From NCBI RefSeq assembly GCF_014518315.1, contig NZ_JACVEL010000007.1, forward strand, positions 1 through 64,000: a stretch of 64,000 nt of DNA. Direction: 5' to 3'. Positions 6,025 through 15,730 of this stretch are shown one piece after another (the first letter of the stretch is position 1; each line of letters opens with the position of its first letter). This DNA comes from Taishania pollutisoli. GTDB taxonomy: Bacteria > Bacteroidota > Bacteroidia > Flavobacteriales_D > Crocinitomicaceae. Under the pieces are notes generated by a model. The model was not told where the DNA came from, made no database searches, and saw only the letters and a list, made by a program, of their open reading frames with translations. A program made the translations under genes and the position numbers.

Positions 6025-7363
6025 ATTTTTATTGATAGTGATGATCTCTGTTGCATACGGAGTAGCTGCTCAAACTAACTTCCCTTATTCGTCTGCAGGT
6101 GTTGGCGAGCGTCTCAATTCAGTACATCCTGTTTTCTCCGGAATGGGGAATCAGTCAGTTACATACGCTTATCCTTCCGTGTTGAATACATCTAATCCTG
6201 CAACGTATTCGTATTTGCGGCACCAGTTTCCGATTTTTTCCGTCGGATTTTCAACCCGACTCTCATTCAACCAGGCTGATTCCATTAAAGAGTTCAATTC
6301 GTCTTCCAATATTTCTGAAATCGCTTTCGGACTTTCGTTCGCAAAACGATTCGGACTGGCATTCGGTTTGAAGCCGGTGTACAAAAAATCTTATTCGATT
6401 ACTGAAAAATACCTGTTGATGGAAGATTCTGTAAGGTATGATTACATGGGGAATGGTACCCTGAACAAAGCATTCATTGGATTTTCGGTTAATATTTTGA
6501 ACTACAAATCGTTTAAGTGGTCAGTGGGAGGAAATGTAGGAGGGGTGTTTGGAACGGTACAGGATGAAAGACGAAGCTCCATTGAAACCGCAATTGCAAA
6601 ACCGGGGGGAGTAGAGACCAGAAGCCAGCATCTGCGTTCGTTTCATTATGATCTGGGAACCTTGATTCAATATCACATCAAAAACGGGCACATGATTTCA
6701 GTGGGAGGAACTTATGAGCCGCAACAACAGATTCGCTCTTCCTACAACCGTCAATTGTCCTACTCGGCAAGTGATGTAAGTAATCCGAACACATACCAGT
6801 TGCTGACAGAGTCAGGAGAATTGAAAGGTAAAATCTTATTTGCGTCCAGTTATAATGTAGGAGTGTCGTATTCAAAAATACTGAAAACAACGAAAAAGGA
6901 TGGTGGCGAACGCAATGCTCAATTGATGGTGGCAGCAAGTTATTCGGCAACAGACTGGTCAAAATACCGTGAAAATTACAGCGATACATCGTTTTCGTAT
7001 AATCTTAAGAATTCTTCCGGTTTCCAGGTGGGAGTGCAATACATTCCTGAAACACAATATTTTGGAAACCTGATGCCGAAGTTTTTTGAACGCATCAATT
7101 ACAGAGTCGGATTTTACAGTAATGCGCTCCCATACATGTACAACGGAGCTCAATTGAATGAATGGGCGGCAACAGTCGGGTTCGGTATTCCTGTCCTGGT
7201 TGATAAACGCCTGGACTCTTCCATTCAGTTAGGAGTTGGAGTCGGGAAGAGGGGGAACAACCAACCGGGAGCAATGAATGAGACCTTTGTTGCAGTGAAC
7301 CTTGGAATTCTGATTGCTCCGGGAATCAACGACCGGTGGTTTGTTAAACGAAAACTGGATTAA
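6005..7363 (+). CDS. Outer-membrane beta-barrel protein, function unknown
   Basis: A 452-residue exported protein with an N-terminal signal peptide (RFLLIVMISVAYGVAAQ) followed by many short amphipathic, aromatic-ended strands and abundant glycines, as in a porin-like beta-barrel. The first ATG overlaps coaX by 20 nt; ATG 6014 is an equally good start. It lies between coaX and lptC in one transcript direction, with only a 5-nt gap to lptC. A role at the outer membrane together with lipopolysaccharide export is possible but is inference from position only. I do not recognise a named family. Confidence 0.75.
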   Translation: MYSMFNRFLLIVMISVAYGVAAQTNFPYSSAGVGERLNSVHPVFSGMGNQSVTYAYPSVLNTSNPATYSYLRHQFPIFSVGFSTRLSFNQADSIKEFNSSSNISEIAFGLSFAKRFGLAFGLKPVYKKSYSITEKYLLMEDSVRYDYMGNGTLNKAFIGFSVNILNYKSFKWSVGGNVGGVFGTVQDERRSSIETAIAKPGGVETRSQHLRSFHYDLGTLIQYHIKNGHMISVGGTYEPQQQIRSSYNRQLSYSASDVSNPNTYQLLTESGELKGKILFASSYNVGVSYSKILKTTKKDGGERNAQLMVAASYSATDWSKYRENYSDTSFSYNLKNSSGFQVGVQYIPETQYFGNLMPKFFERINYRVGFYSNALPYMYNGAQLNEWAATVGFGIPVLVDKRLDSSIQLGVGVGKRGNNQPGAMNETFVAVNLGILIAPGINDRWFVKRKLD

Positions 7364-7368
7364 TCAGC

Positions 7369-7917
7369 ATGCGCTCCGGATCAATACGGTTGTGGGGAGG
7401 GCTGCTGACGGTACTTGTTGCGTTTTCCTGTACCAACGATCTGGACAAGATCAAAAAAATTACGTACGACCCAAAGGCTCCCAACGAAGTGTCTGTGAAT
7501 TTGAATATCTATTACGCAGATTCAGGATATGCAAAACTCAATATTTTTGCGGTACATGCTGAAACGTATTCCAAACCGCATACAACGAAGTTGAAAGACA
7601 GCCTGAAAGTCGATTTTTATGATGACCAGGGAAAAATAACGACGACGCTGACTGCAAAATACGGAGAAGTGGACCACGAGACGGGAAAAATGTTTGTAAA
7701 AGATTCCGTTAAACTGGTCAACCATGCGGATCAACGGACGATGTATACCAGTATTTTGTATTGGAACCAATCGGACAGTACGATTTATACAGACCAGAAT
7801 GTCCGGTTGATTTCTCCGAAGGGAAAAGCATTCGGAACCAGTTTGCGGGCGAAACAGGATTTCACAAGCTATAAAATTACCGACCCGAGAGGAGCGTACG
7901 AATTTGATCAGAAGTAA
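7369..7917 (+). CDS. lptC: LPS export periplasmic protein LptC
   Basis: This 182-residue lipoprotein has a lipobox-like VAFSC near residue 21 and a beta-rich domain (VDFYDDQGKITTTLTAKYGEV, VKLVNHADQRTMYTSILYWN, VRLISPKGKAFG) of the OstA/LptC type. LptC sits in the inner membrane/periplasm and passes lipopolysaccharide from the LptBFG transporter to the periplasmic bridge. In Bacteroidota the protein is often lipidated rather than anchored by a transmembrane helix, as here. It follows the barrel protein gene by 5 nt and coaX upstream. Confidence 0.85.
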   Translation: MRSGSIRLWGGLLTVLVAFSCTNDLDKIKKITYDPKAPNEVSVNLNIYYADSGYAKLNIFAVHAETYSKPHTTKLKDSLKVDFYDDQGKITTTLTAKYGEVDHETGKMFVKDSVKLVNHADQRTMYTSILYWNQSDSTIYTDQNVRLISPKGKAFGTSLRAKQDFTSYKITDPRGAYEFDQK

Positions 7918-7977
7918 CCAGTTTTTGAAAAAAAGAAAAAAGAGCTTGCACCGAAAGGTTATTTTTCATTAACTTAA

Positions 7978-10290
7978 ATGGAAAACGAATGCTCACCGAT
8001 GAACATGACAGAACCGCAGGAATTTGCCGAACAATTTATTAATCTCACGAATCAATCCGTTTTTCTGACTGGTAAAGCCGGTACCGGGAAAACGACATTT
8101 TTAAAAAAACTCATCGACTCCACACACAAACAGGCCGTCATTGTTGCTCCGACAGGAATTGCAGCTCTGAACGCCGGAGGGGTTACCATCCATTCTTTTT
8201 TTCAGCTTCCATTCGGAGGATTTATTCCTGATTTTATCAATGAGATGTACATTTCCAATCAGGTAAAACTGGAAAGTAAGACAACGCTGCTGCGCCATTT
8301 CCGACACAATAAAAAACGGCAACAACTGATGCGTGCGTTGGAACTGCTGATCATCGATGAAGTAAGTATGTTGCGTGCGGATGTCCTGGATGCGATGGAT
8401 TGGGTGTTGCGCAATATCCGGCGGACAAATGAACCGTTTGGCGGGGTGCAGGTATTGTTTATCGGTGATTTACACCAGCTTCCACCGGTCATAAAACCGG
8501 AAGAGTGGGCACAGTTGAATAAGTACTATGCCGGAATTCACTTTTTTAATGCCCTCGTCTTGCAGGAACAGCCTCCGGTGTATGTTGAACTGAAAAAAAT
8601 ATACCGGCAGCAGGACCAGGTTTTTATTGAGGTATTGAACCAGTTGCGGACCAATCAGTTGAATGCCGAAGGGCTGGCTGTGATCAATGAAAAAGTCGAT
8701 GCAACCTTTGAGGCATCCGAACAAAAAGGGTACATTACATTGACCACACACAACCACAAAGCAGATGTGATCAATCAAAAAGCGCTGGAACAGCTTCCCG
8801 GAAAGGCATATACATATACCACAGAGATTACAGGAGATTTTCCGCCCCATATATACCCCGTAGAGCCGGAACTTCAATTGAAAAAGGGTGCGCAGGTCAT
8901 GTTTCTTAAAAATGACTTGTCTTTTGAAAAACTCTACTACAATGGTAAAATGGCGATTGTAACCGAAATCAACCAGTTTGATGTGGTGGTTGAATGCATT
9001 GAAGATAAAAAACGAATCGAAGTCCAACGCTACGAATGGGAAAATATCCGGTATACGAATAATGAAACGACAGGAGAAATAGAAGAAGAGGTTATCGGGA
9101 CATTTGTTCAGTTCCCCTTAAAACTGGCATGGGCAATTACCGTGCACAAAAGTCAGGGGTTGACATTTAATAAAGCGGTACTGGACGTGTCGGATGTTTT
9201 TGCACCCGGACAGGCATACGTTGCATTGTCGCGCTTGCGTTCGCTCGATGGATTGGTGATGTTAAAGCCGATGAAAATCAATGGAATCAATACTGATGCA
9301 TCCATTATTCGCTACGGTGAACAGTCTGAAAACGAAGACCGGTTGGCCGAATTATTGCCACATGCCGTTAAACAGGAATTATTCCGAAGATTAACAAAGA
9401 CCTATGACTGGCTGGAAATGGCTTCCAAATGGTCAACGCACGAAAATAGCTATGCGTTGCAACCTAAAAAGTCACTGAAAGGAGAAAGTTATACCTGGAT
9501 CACAGCACAGAATTATTCCATTCAGAGTACGTTAGAACCGGCGCGGAAATTCCGGGGGCAATTGGAATCACTCTTTCATGCACCTCATTACAACCAGCAG
9601 AAAATCCTGGAGCGGGTACAGGCCTCTGTTGATTATTTTTTTCCGATCCTGGATACGGTGTATACTTCCCTGTTGAAAAAAATGATGGAGCTCAACCGGG
9701 TGAAAAAATCAAAGGTATTTGTAGAAGAACTACAGGAACTGGAAGAAGCATTGCTGGAAACGATTTTGAATATAAAAAAGACGGCGGTAATTGTTGAACA
9801 CATTGTTCTTGGAAAAATAATCGATAAGAAAACGTGTTTTGGAGAAGATATCCTGAATTATAAAATTGCCCGCATTGCGAAAGTGAAACACACACTTGTC
9901 AGTAATGCGGAATTATTCATGGCGACCAACCAGAATGAAGAGGAGGACAGTTTGTTCTTCCAGAAAGAAACGAAAAAGAAAAAGTCAGGTCCGAAAGAAA
10001 AGAAAAAACCGACCATTGAACAAACCCTCGAATATTTTGAAACGGGGTTGACAGTAGAAGAAATCGCATCCAGGCGTCAATTATCAAAAGGAACGATTTA
10101 CGGACACTTGTCGCAACTGATTAAAAATGAAAAGTTGGATATTCTACAGGTAATGGATGAGGAAACTTATACTTACCTGAAGCGTATCGTCGGTACGAAA
10201 GAATTACAACTTTCCGAGATAAAGGAACTGGCCGGAGAACACATTTCGTACGAACAAATCCGGTTGTACCAGGCACACTTACTTCGCTGA
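7978..10290 (+). CDS. PIF1/RecD-like helicase with C-terminal HTH
   Basis: A 770-residue superfamily 1 helicase. Walker A is GKAGTGKTT (32-40), Walker B is LLIIDEVSML (about 122-131), followed by GDLHQLPPV, and a RecD2/PIF1-type C-terminal motif WAITVHKSQGLTF with YVALSRLRS. The C-terminal third is helical and ends in a helix-turn-helix module (EQTLEYFETGLTVEEIASRR) preceded by a lysine-rich linker, similar to the HTH often found at the end of bacterial RecQ-like proteins. It likely unwinds DNA 5'-3' in repair or replication. Its stop and the stop of the convergent DnaJ-like gene form TGATCA back to back. Confidence 0.85.
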   Translation: MENECSPMNMTEPQEFAEQFINLTNQSVFLTGKAGTGKTTFLKKLIDSTHKQAVIVAPTGIAALNAGGVTIHSFFQLPFGGFIPDFINEMYISNQVKLESKTTLLRHFRHNKKRQQLMRALELLIIDEVSMLRADVLDAMDWVLRNIRRTNEPFGGVQVLFIGDLHQLPPVIKPEEWAQLNKYYAGIHFFNALVLQEQPPVYVELKKIYRQQDQVFIEVLNQLRTNQLNAEGLAVINEKVDATFEASEQKGYITLTTHNHKADVINQKALEQLPGKAYTYTTEITGDFPPHIYPVEPELQLKKGAQVMFLKNDLSFEKLYYNGKMAIVTEINQFDVVVECIEDKKRIEVQRYEWENIRYTNNETTGEIEEEVIGTFVQFPLKLAWAITVHKSQGLTFNKAVLDVSDVFAPGQAYVALSRLRSLDGLVMLKPMKINGINTDASIIRYGEQSENEDRLAELLPHAVKQELFRRLTKTYDWLEMASKWSTHENSYALQPKKSLKGESYTWITAQNYSIQSTLEPARKFRGQLESLFHAPHYNQQKILERVQASVDYFFPILDTVYTSLLKKMMELNRVKKSKVFVEELQELEEALLETILNIKKTAVIVEHIVLGKIIDKKTCFGEDILNYKIARIAKVKHTLVSNAELFMATNQNEEEDSLFFQKETKKKKSGPKEKKKPTIEQTLEYFETGLTVEEIASRRQLSKGTIYGHLSQLIKNEKLDILQVMDEETYTYLKRIVGTKELQLSEIKELAGEHISYEQIRLYQAHLLR

Positions 10291-11154
10291 TCAAAAATAA
10301 CCCAACGTGATCAAATGCAGCCACCGGTTGCCGCTGAAGAGAAAAAGCAGTATCAATGGAGTAGAGATGAACAAACTCAGGAAGTAAAACAGCGTAAATG
10401 TATAGGTTTTACGTTTGAACAGCACAATAAACAACGGGAATAGGAACAACGGAGAAAGAAGGTACGCATGCGCACCGATGCTATATTGAATCCGGTATGT
10501 TTTTGAACCGTGTCCGTACATTGGAATAAAACCGATTTCATTGTGAAAGATTGCGGATTGAACCAGAATTACATCCGGATCCGTGGAATAAATCGAATAA
10601 AAATTTTCGATGTAATAGGTTTCTCCTGCATCAAAAAAAACTTTTTTCACCCCCGAATCCGAATCGAGACCTCCGATATTTTGTTTATCGTATGCAACGA
10701 TTCGTTTGGGGGTATAGCGTTTGGGAAGAAATACATCAATTATGAGGACCAGGAAAATGACCGCACCGATTTTGGACGCCAGTTTTAAAATCCGCCACCG
10801 GGAACCGGAAGTTAACTTTTGAAAATAACGCTCATTTTCAATGTGCTCTTTGTAGGCCGTATCTTTTTTTCGCTGCTGGGCTTGTTTGATCCGTTCCTCG
10901 TTGGATTGCTGACGTGCCTGACTGGTACTCCTGGTAGGGGAGTAGGTGTGCGTGTGCTGCTGCGAAGCAACCGTTTTTCGCCCTGTCAGGTATTCATATG
11001 CTTCTTTTATCTCAAGAAATAACCGGTCATCACCACCATTTTTATCCGGGTGATACTGCATGGCCAGCTGGCGATATGCACGTTTGATCTCTGCCTGAGT
11101 AGCAGTTTCCGGAAGGCCGAATAACTTATAATATTTGCTTAAAGCAGTGCTCAT
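10291..11154 (-). CDS. DnaJ-domain membrane protein
   Basis: The N terminus is a J domain (YKLFGLPETATQAEIKRAYR, then YHPDKNGG with the HPD signature) that would stimulate a DnaK ATPase. After a Gln/Arg-rich linker come one transmembrane segment (GAVIFLVLIIDVFLP) and, at the C terminus, two or three more (YLLSPLFLFPLFIVLF; FYFLSLFISTPLILLFLF). It lacks the zinc-finger and C-terminal domains of classic DnaJ. I chose the start at MSTALSKYY (11154) because this precedes the J domain closely; an ATG at 11175 is also in frame. Either start overlaps the 3' end of the menE-like gene, so the two are translationally coupled. Confidence 0.8.
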   Translation of the reverse strand: MSTALSKYYKLFGLPETATQAEIKRAYRQLAMQYHPDKNGGDDRLFLEIKEAYEYLTGRKTVASQQHTHTYSPTRSTSQARQQSNEERIKQAQQRKKDTAYKEHIENERYFQKLTSGSRWRILKLASKIGAVIFLVLIIDVFLPKRYTPKRIVAYDKQNIGGLDSDSGVKKVFFDAGETYYIENFYSIYSTDPDVILVQSAIFHNEIGFIPMYGHGSKTYRIQYSIGAHAYLLSPLFLFPLFIVLFKRKTYTFTLFYFLSLFISTPLILLFLFSGNRWLHLITLGYF

Positions 11155-12145
11155 CGAGTTGTTCAAAGTTAGCAATTCGGTTGATTTTGTGACTGGGAGT
11201 CAAAATAAAATTCGGAATAAAACCAACCTCTTTCGGAACGTGATACCGATTTTCCAGGAACGTATAAAATGTTTTTGATGCAAGGAAATCCTGTTCCGTT
11301 CCTTCGACGATCAATACAATTTTCTCTCCGAGTTTTTCATCTTTTTTTGGGTGTACAAACAGTTTTTGGGGAATGAATTGCTGGAGTTGCTTTTCCAATT
11401 CCTCAATCTGAATCTTAATTCCACCGCTGTTAATGACAAAATCGGTTCTGCCGATCCATTTGAATTGATGATCGTTGAGTACTTCAACGGCATCGTTTGT
11501 AATCAATTCCCGGATACCGATAAGTGGGGCGTGGATACACAAATTTCCACCGACATCTTTGATCGTGACCGTACGAAGTGTTGTATAAGCGGTTTCCTCT
11601 TCATAACCAACTTTTCGCAGTGCAATGTGCGAAATGGTTTCGGTCATTCCGAATGTCTGAAATACCGTAATTCGTTCTTGCTTTAGCCGTTGCCCGGTTG
11701 CTTCAGAGATTGCTCCCCCTCCGACGATGACACAGCGTATTTTTCTTAGTTTTTCAGGTGATTCCTGCAAAATAGCGGCCAGTTGAATAGGGGCAATAGC
11801 GATGAAATCAAATGAAATAACGGCATTTTTTAACGGATTCGCCGTCGGTTCCTCTACGTACAGGTTCATACAATTGATCCAACTTCTGACGATCATCATT
11901 TTACCACCGATCGTTTCCGGGTTCAGGCACAACAAAGCATTATCCGATGCGTGCAGTTGTAAAAAATTAATGGTTGCCTGTGCAGATGCCTCCGCATGTT
12001 TTTTCTCTATGCGGATCGTTTTCGGGGTTCCGGTGGACCCGGAAGTCTTGCTGTCAAAAAATGAAGATTCATCTTCCCATTCACGGATAAATGAAGCAAC
12101 CTGCTCTTTTATTTGTACGTTATTTGTCAGAAATTGTAAATTCAT
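11126..12145 (-). CDS. menE: AMP-binding ligase, o-succinylbenzoate-CoA ligase-like
   Basis: An adenylate-forming enzyme of 339 residues. It has the ATP-binding loop TSGSTGTPK (about 35-43), the motif FQTFGMTETISH, and GRTDFVINSGGIKI near the C terminus, ending with a lysine-containing loop (SHKINRIANF). It is shorter than typical MenE (about 450-500), a compact form I associate with flavobacterial menaquinone synthesis. No other menaquinone genes are in the window, so the substrate is inferred from family resemblance only. It is divergent from the thioredoxin gene and overlaps the following DnaJ-like gene. Confidence 0.7.
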   Translation of the reverse strand: MNLQFLTNNVQIKEQVASFIREWEDESSFFDSKTSGSTGTPKTIRIEKKHAEASAQATINFLQLHASDNALLCLNPETIGGKMMIVRSWINCMNLYVEEPTANPLKNAVISFDFIAIAPIQLAAILQESPEKLRKIRCVIVGGGAISEATGQRLKQERITVFQTFGMTETISHIALRKVGYEEETAYTTLRTVTIKDVGGNLCIHAPLIGIRELITNDAVEVLNDHQFKWIGRTDFVINSGGIKIQIEELEKQLQQFIPQKLFVHPKKDEKLGEKIVLIVEGTEQDFLASKTFYTFLENRYHVPKEVGFIPNFILTPSHKINRIANFEQLDEHCFKQIL

Positions 12146-12229
12146 TCGTATTATTGGAATGATATTTGGTTTAAAAGTAACAAATTTGGAGAATTATCAA
12201 TGTATAACAACAGTGTAAAAACAGGAAAC
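12146..12229. promoter_or_regulatory. Divergent promoter region, ligase / thioredoxin
   Basis: AT-rich spacer between two divergent genes. On the plus strand AACAAATTTG near 12178-12187 is a weak -7-like box, which places the thioredoxin start at 12230 rather than the upstream in-frame ATG at 12200. Confidence 0.35.
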
Positions 12230-12691
12230 ATGAGAAAGATTATAGGATTAACGGTTTTATTGGGGGCAGCAATTACAATGGCATTTGCATTTCCGAAAGA
12301 AAAACAGGAAGCGCAGCAGTCTGTTAAACAGGAAGAAGTAGGAATCAAGTTTAGCTCAATGACCTATGCAGATGCGTTGAAATTGTCCGCATCTACAGGG
12401 AAACCGATTTTTGTAGACTGTTATACCGTTTGGTGCGGACCGTGTAAATACTTGGCGAAAAATACATTTACCAACAAAGAAGTCGGTGATTTTTTCAACA
12501 GTAATTTTATTAACCTGAAAATTGAAATGGAGAAAGATGCGGAAGGGCCTGAATTGGCGCGCTTGTTTAAGGTGCGTGCTTATCCGACATTGATCTTCGT
12601 AAACGGAAAAGGAGAGTTGATCAAGGAAAGCTTGGGATATGTCACTCCGGAACAATTGCTGGCGGTAGCGAAAGAAGCAGTTAAGAAATAA
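12230..12691 (+). CDS. Exported thioredoxin-family protein
   Basis: A 153-residue protein. It has a signal sequence (MRKIIGLTVLLGAAITMAFA) and a thioredoxin fold with active site WCGPCK (W68-C69-x-x-C72), preceded by KPIFVDCYTV and followed by the cis-proline segment VRAYPTLIF. It is likely a periplasmic thiol-disulfide oxidoreductase acting in thiol reduction or haem/disulfide maintenance. The start at 12230 fits the signal peptide. A strong hairpin terminator follows the gene. Confidence 0.85.
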   Translation: MRKIIGLTVLLGAAITMAFAFPKEKQEAQQSVKQEEVGIKFSSMTYADALKLSASTGKPIFVDCYTVWCGPCKYLAKNTFTNKEVGDFFNSNFINLKIEMEKDAEGPELARLFKVRAYPTLIFVNGKGELIKESLGYVTPEQLLAVAKEAVKK

Positions 12692-12710
12692 TTGAAAATG
12701 ATAACAAAAA

Positions 12711-12750
12711 AAAATCCCCTGTCAGTTGTTGAGACAGGGGATTTTTTTTT
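12711..12750. terminator. Bidirectional terminator
   Basis: AATCCCCTGTC and GACAGGGGATT form a strong stem flanked by A-rich sequence on the left and T9 on the right. It separates the rightward thioredoxin gene from the leftward hpd gene and can serve both. Confidence 0.9.
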
Positions 12751-12767
12751 ATTGATAAATCAGAGGG

Positions 12768-13928
12768 TTACAATGTACCTCTTAATTCCTGTTCTCTTTC
12801 GATGGATTCAAACAAGGCTTTAAAGTTTCCTGCTCCAAAACCACGGGCTCCCATTCGTTGAATAATTTCAAAGAACAATGTAGGACGGTCTTCTACCGGT
12901 TTGGTGAAGATTTGCAACAAATATCCTTCTTCATCCGCGTCAATCATAATTCCCAGCTTTTGCAGTTCCTTGATGTCTTCTTTGAACTTAGACATGTGAG
13001 CTTTCAAACGATCCGGGATGGCATCATAATACGCCTGCGGAGGTGTACTTAAGAATTCAACACCGCGTGAACGCATGTCTGAAACGGTTTTGATGATATC
13101 GTCCGTAGCAACGGCAATGTGTTGCACTCCCGCATCTTCGTAAAAATCCAGGTACTCCTCAATTTGTGAACGTTTTTTACCTTCAGCCGGTTCGTTGATC
13201 GGGAATTTGATGCGCCCGTTCCCGTTCGACATCACTTTTGACATCAAAGCAGAATATTCAGTCGTAATCTGTTTGTCGTCAAATGAAAGGAAATTGACAA
13301 ATCCCATGACATCTTCGTACCATTTTACCCAAACATTCATTTGATTCCAACCAACGTTACCAACCATGTGATCAATAAATTTCAAACCGACCGGAACCGG
13401 GTTGTAATCAGATTCCCATTTCACATACCCCGGTAAAAACTCCCCGGTGTAATTTTTGCGTTCAACAAACATGTGAACCGTTTCTCCATAGGTATAGATT
13501 CCGGCACGTACAACTTCACCGTGCTCATCTTTTTCTACTGTTGGCTCCATGTATACTTTTGCCCCTCGTTTGGTCGTTTCTTCGAATGCTTTACGCGCAT
13601 CCTCCACCCACAAGGCAACGATTTTTACGCCGTCTCCGTGTTTTTTTACGTGCTCACCAATCGGTGACTGGCTGTTCAATGCTGTTGTCAGGACCAAACG
13701 GATTTTGTCTTGCTTCAATACATACGATGCACGGTCTTTCATTCCTGTTTCCAATCCGGCATACGCATGCGACTGAAACCCGAATGCTGTTTTGTAGAAG
13801 TGCGCAGCTTGTTTGGCATTTCCTACATAAAACTCTACATAATCTGTTCCCAGTAACGGAAGAAAATCCTGAGCTCCTTCAAAGATTTTCTCCAATCCGT
13901 ATTCTACACTTTTTAAATTATCTGACAT
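12768..13928 (-). CDS. hpd: 4-hydroxyphenylpyruvate dioxygenase
   Basis: An iron(II) enzyme of the vicinal-oxygen-chelate fold that turns 4-hydroxyphenylpyruvate into homogentisate in tyrosine breakdown. The 386-residue length is usual. The metal ligands are visible as His in FIDHMVGNV, His in GVQHIAVATDDI and Glu in LFFEIIQRMG, and the C-terminal gate helix is NFKALFESIEREQELRG. It lies 38 nt downstream of homogentisate dioxygenase in the same direction, so the two consecutive pathway enzymes are likely co-transcribed. Confidence 0.95.
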   Translation of the reverse strand: MSDNLKSVEYGLEKIFEGAQDFLPLLGTDYVEFYVGNAKQAAHFYKTAFGFQSHAYAGLETGMKDRASYVLKQDKIRLVLTTALNSQSPIGEHVKKHGDGVKIVALWVEDARKAFEETTKRGAKVYMEPTVEKDEHGEVVRAGIYTYGETVHMFVERKNYTGEFLPGYVKWESDYNPVPVGLKFIDHMVGNVGWNQMNVWVKWYEDVMGFVNFLSFDDKQITTEYSALMSKVMSNGNGRIKFPINEPAEGKKRSQIEEYLDFYEDAGVQHIAVATDDIIKTVSDMRSRGVEFLSTPPQAYYDAIPDRLKAHMSKFKEDIKELQKLGIMIDADEEGYLLQIFTKPVEDRPTLFFEIIQRMGARGFGAGNFKALFESIEREQELRGTL

Positions 13929-13966
13929 GATTTTAATATTTTAGTTTTGTTTGACTTCTTTTTTAT

Positions 13967-15124
13967 TTACAATTTCCAGGATGTTTTGTATTCCTTCAAT
14001 TCCAGTCCCAACGCTTGTTTTGTTAACTTGAGGGGCTTGAATGTGTCTACCATAACGGCCAACTCCTGGGTGTCTTTCTTTCCGATACTGCGTTCGTATG
14101 CTCCCGGATGCGGTCCGTGAGGAATTCCTGCCGGGTGCAGTGTAATTTGTCCCTTCTCCACATGATTGCGACTCATAAAATCACCATCAACGTAGTACAA
14201 TACTTCGTCGGAATCAATGTTGCTGTGATTGTACGGTGCCGGAATGGATAACGGGTGATAGTCATACAACCGTGGAACAAATGAACAAATAACAAACGCG
14301 CTTGTTTCAAACGTCTGGTGTACCGGTGGTGGTTGATGTACCCGTCCCGTGATCGGTTCAAATTCATGAATTGAGAAAGCATACGGATAATTGTATCCGT
14401 CCCATCCGACAACATCAAACGGGTGATAAGCATATACATAGCTGTACAACACATCTTCTTTTTTGATCCGGATCAGGAAATCACCTTTTTCGTCGATTGG
14501 CTCCAGTACGTGAGGAGGACGAATATCGCGTTCACAGAAAGGGGCATGTTCCAACAACTGTCCAAACCAGTTTCTGTACCGTTTCGGTGTGTATACCGGA
14601 TGGAACGACTGAACAATAAACAAGCGGTTGTCTTCGGATTCGAAATGCAATTGATAAATCATTCCGCGAGGTACCACCAGGTAATCCCCATAGGAGAAAT
14701 CAATATTTCCCAATTGCGTTTTGAGTACACCGGAACCTCTGTGAATAAAGATTACTTCATCTGCGTCCGCATTTTTGTAGAAATAATCCGTCATTGATTT
14801 TTTCGGAGAGGCCAACTCGATGTAGACATCATTGTTGACCAATACAGGAACACGGCTTTCAAGGTAATCATCGGTCGGAGGTACATTGAAACCCTGGAGA
14901 CTGCGCATCACCATGTTTTTTTCGATGGCAATTTCCGGCGCGATGTTTTTTTCTCCCAGAATTTCATTCACCACTGTCGGAGGATGAATGTGATACAACA
15001 AACTCGACATCCCGTCAAAACCGATGGTGCCAAATAACTGCTCTTGATAGAGCGAGCCGTCAGCTTGCCTGAACTGGATGTGTCGCTTGGAAGGAATCGT
15101 TCCTAATTTATGATAAAATGGCAT
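13967..15124 (-). CDS. hmgA: Homogentisate 1,2-dioxygenase
   Basis: It opens the ring of homogentisate to maleylacetoacetate. The protein of 385 residues has the cupin-like core with metal-site residues in YNHSNIDSDEVLYYVDG and GIPHGPHPGAYE, and the N-terminal FYHKLGTIPSKRHIQFR typical of the short bacterial form (the human enzyme has about 445 residues). First gene of a two-gene tyrosine-catabolic unit with hpd. The later enzymes (fumarylacetoacetase and so on) are not in the window. Confidence 0.95.
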   Translation of the reverse strand: MPFYHKLGTIPSKRHIQFRQADGSLYQEQLFGTIGFDGMSSLLYHIHPPTVVNEILGEKNIAPEIAIEKNMVMRSLQGFNVPPTDDYLESRVPVLVNNDVYIELASPKKSMTDYFYKNADADEVIFIHRGSGVLKTQLGNIDFSYGDYLVVPRGMIYQLHFESEDNRLFIVQSFHPVYTPKRYRNWFGQLLEHAPFCERDIRPPHVLEPIDEKGDFLIRIKKEDVLYSYVYAYHPFDVVGWDGYNYPYAFSIHEFEPITGRVHQPPPVHQTFETSAFVICSFVPRLYDYHPLSIPAPYNHSNIDSDEVLYYVDGDFMSRNHVEKGQITLHPAGIPHGPHPGAYERSIGKKDTQELAVMVDTFKPLKLTKQALGLELKEYKTSWKL

Positions 15125-15393
15125 AACCTTAAGTTTTTTATGAATAACTAATTAAAACGCAGTTAAAATGAGCAAATCATTCCGGATTGCGCTTAATCAT
15201 ATGTTTAAGTAATAAGGTCAATTCAATCCACATATAATGATGTCCGGTTTATAGTAACAAAAATAGGTTTTTTTTTGCTTTTTGGGAAGTGACTGTTAAA
15301 ATATAAACAAAAAAGTAGCCGGTGAGATTTCTTGCAAAAGTTACCCGGGAATGAATTTTTTCTTTACTTTTATTCCAAATTGGTATTATAGTT

Positions 15394-15687
15394 ATGAAAT
15401 TCAAAGCACTTATTTTTATGGGAGCATTGGCGGTAGTGTCATGTGGTCCTAAAACAACAACTGTCAGCACGGAAGAAAAAGTAATGAACTTCCCGAATGC
15501 AAAAGTAGAAGAAGGATATAATTTGTACGCACAGAGTTGCAATCGCTGTCATAAATTGAAAACGGTAGAGGATTTTTCACGGGAGGACTGGGACAAAATT
15601 TTACCGAACATGGCGAAAAAGGCAAAGCTGACTCCTGAGCAGGAAGCAACGGTTAATGAATACATCAACTGGGAATTGACGAATTGA
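15394..15687 (+). CDS. Small c-type cytochrome lipoprotein
   Basis: A 97-residue exported protein with a lipoprotein signal (MKFKALIFMGALAVVSC), one covalent haem motif CNRCH, and a likely distal methionine in ILPNMAKKAKL. It would carry electrons in the periplasm, anchored to a membrane. A CoA-transferase gene follows after about 40 nt in the same direction with no evident functional tie. Confidence 0.85.
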   Translation: MKFKALIFMGALAVVSCGPKTTTVSTEEKVMNFPNAKVEEGYNLYAQSCNRCHKLKTVEDFSREDWDKILPNMAKKAKLTPEQEATVNEYINWELTN

Positions 15688-15730
15688 TGTACGCTTCCTG
15701 ATTGGCATTAAACACGAATAAATTGGTAAA

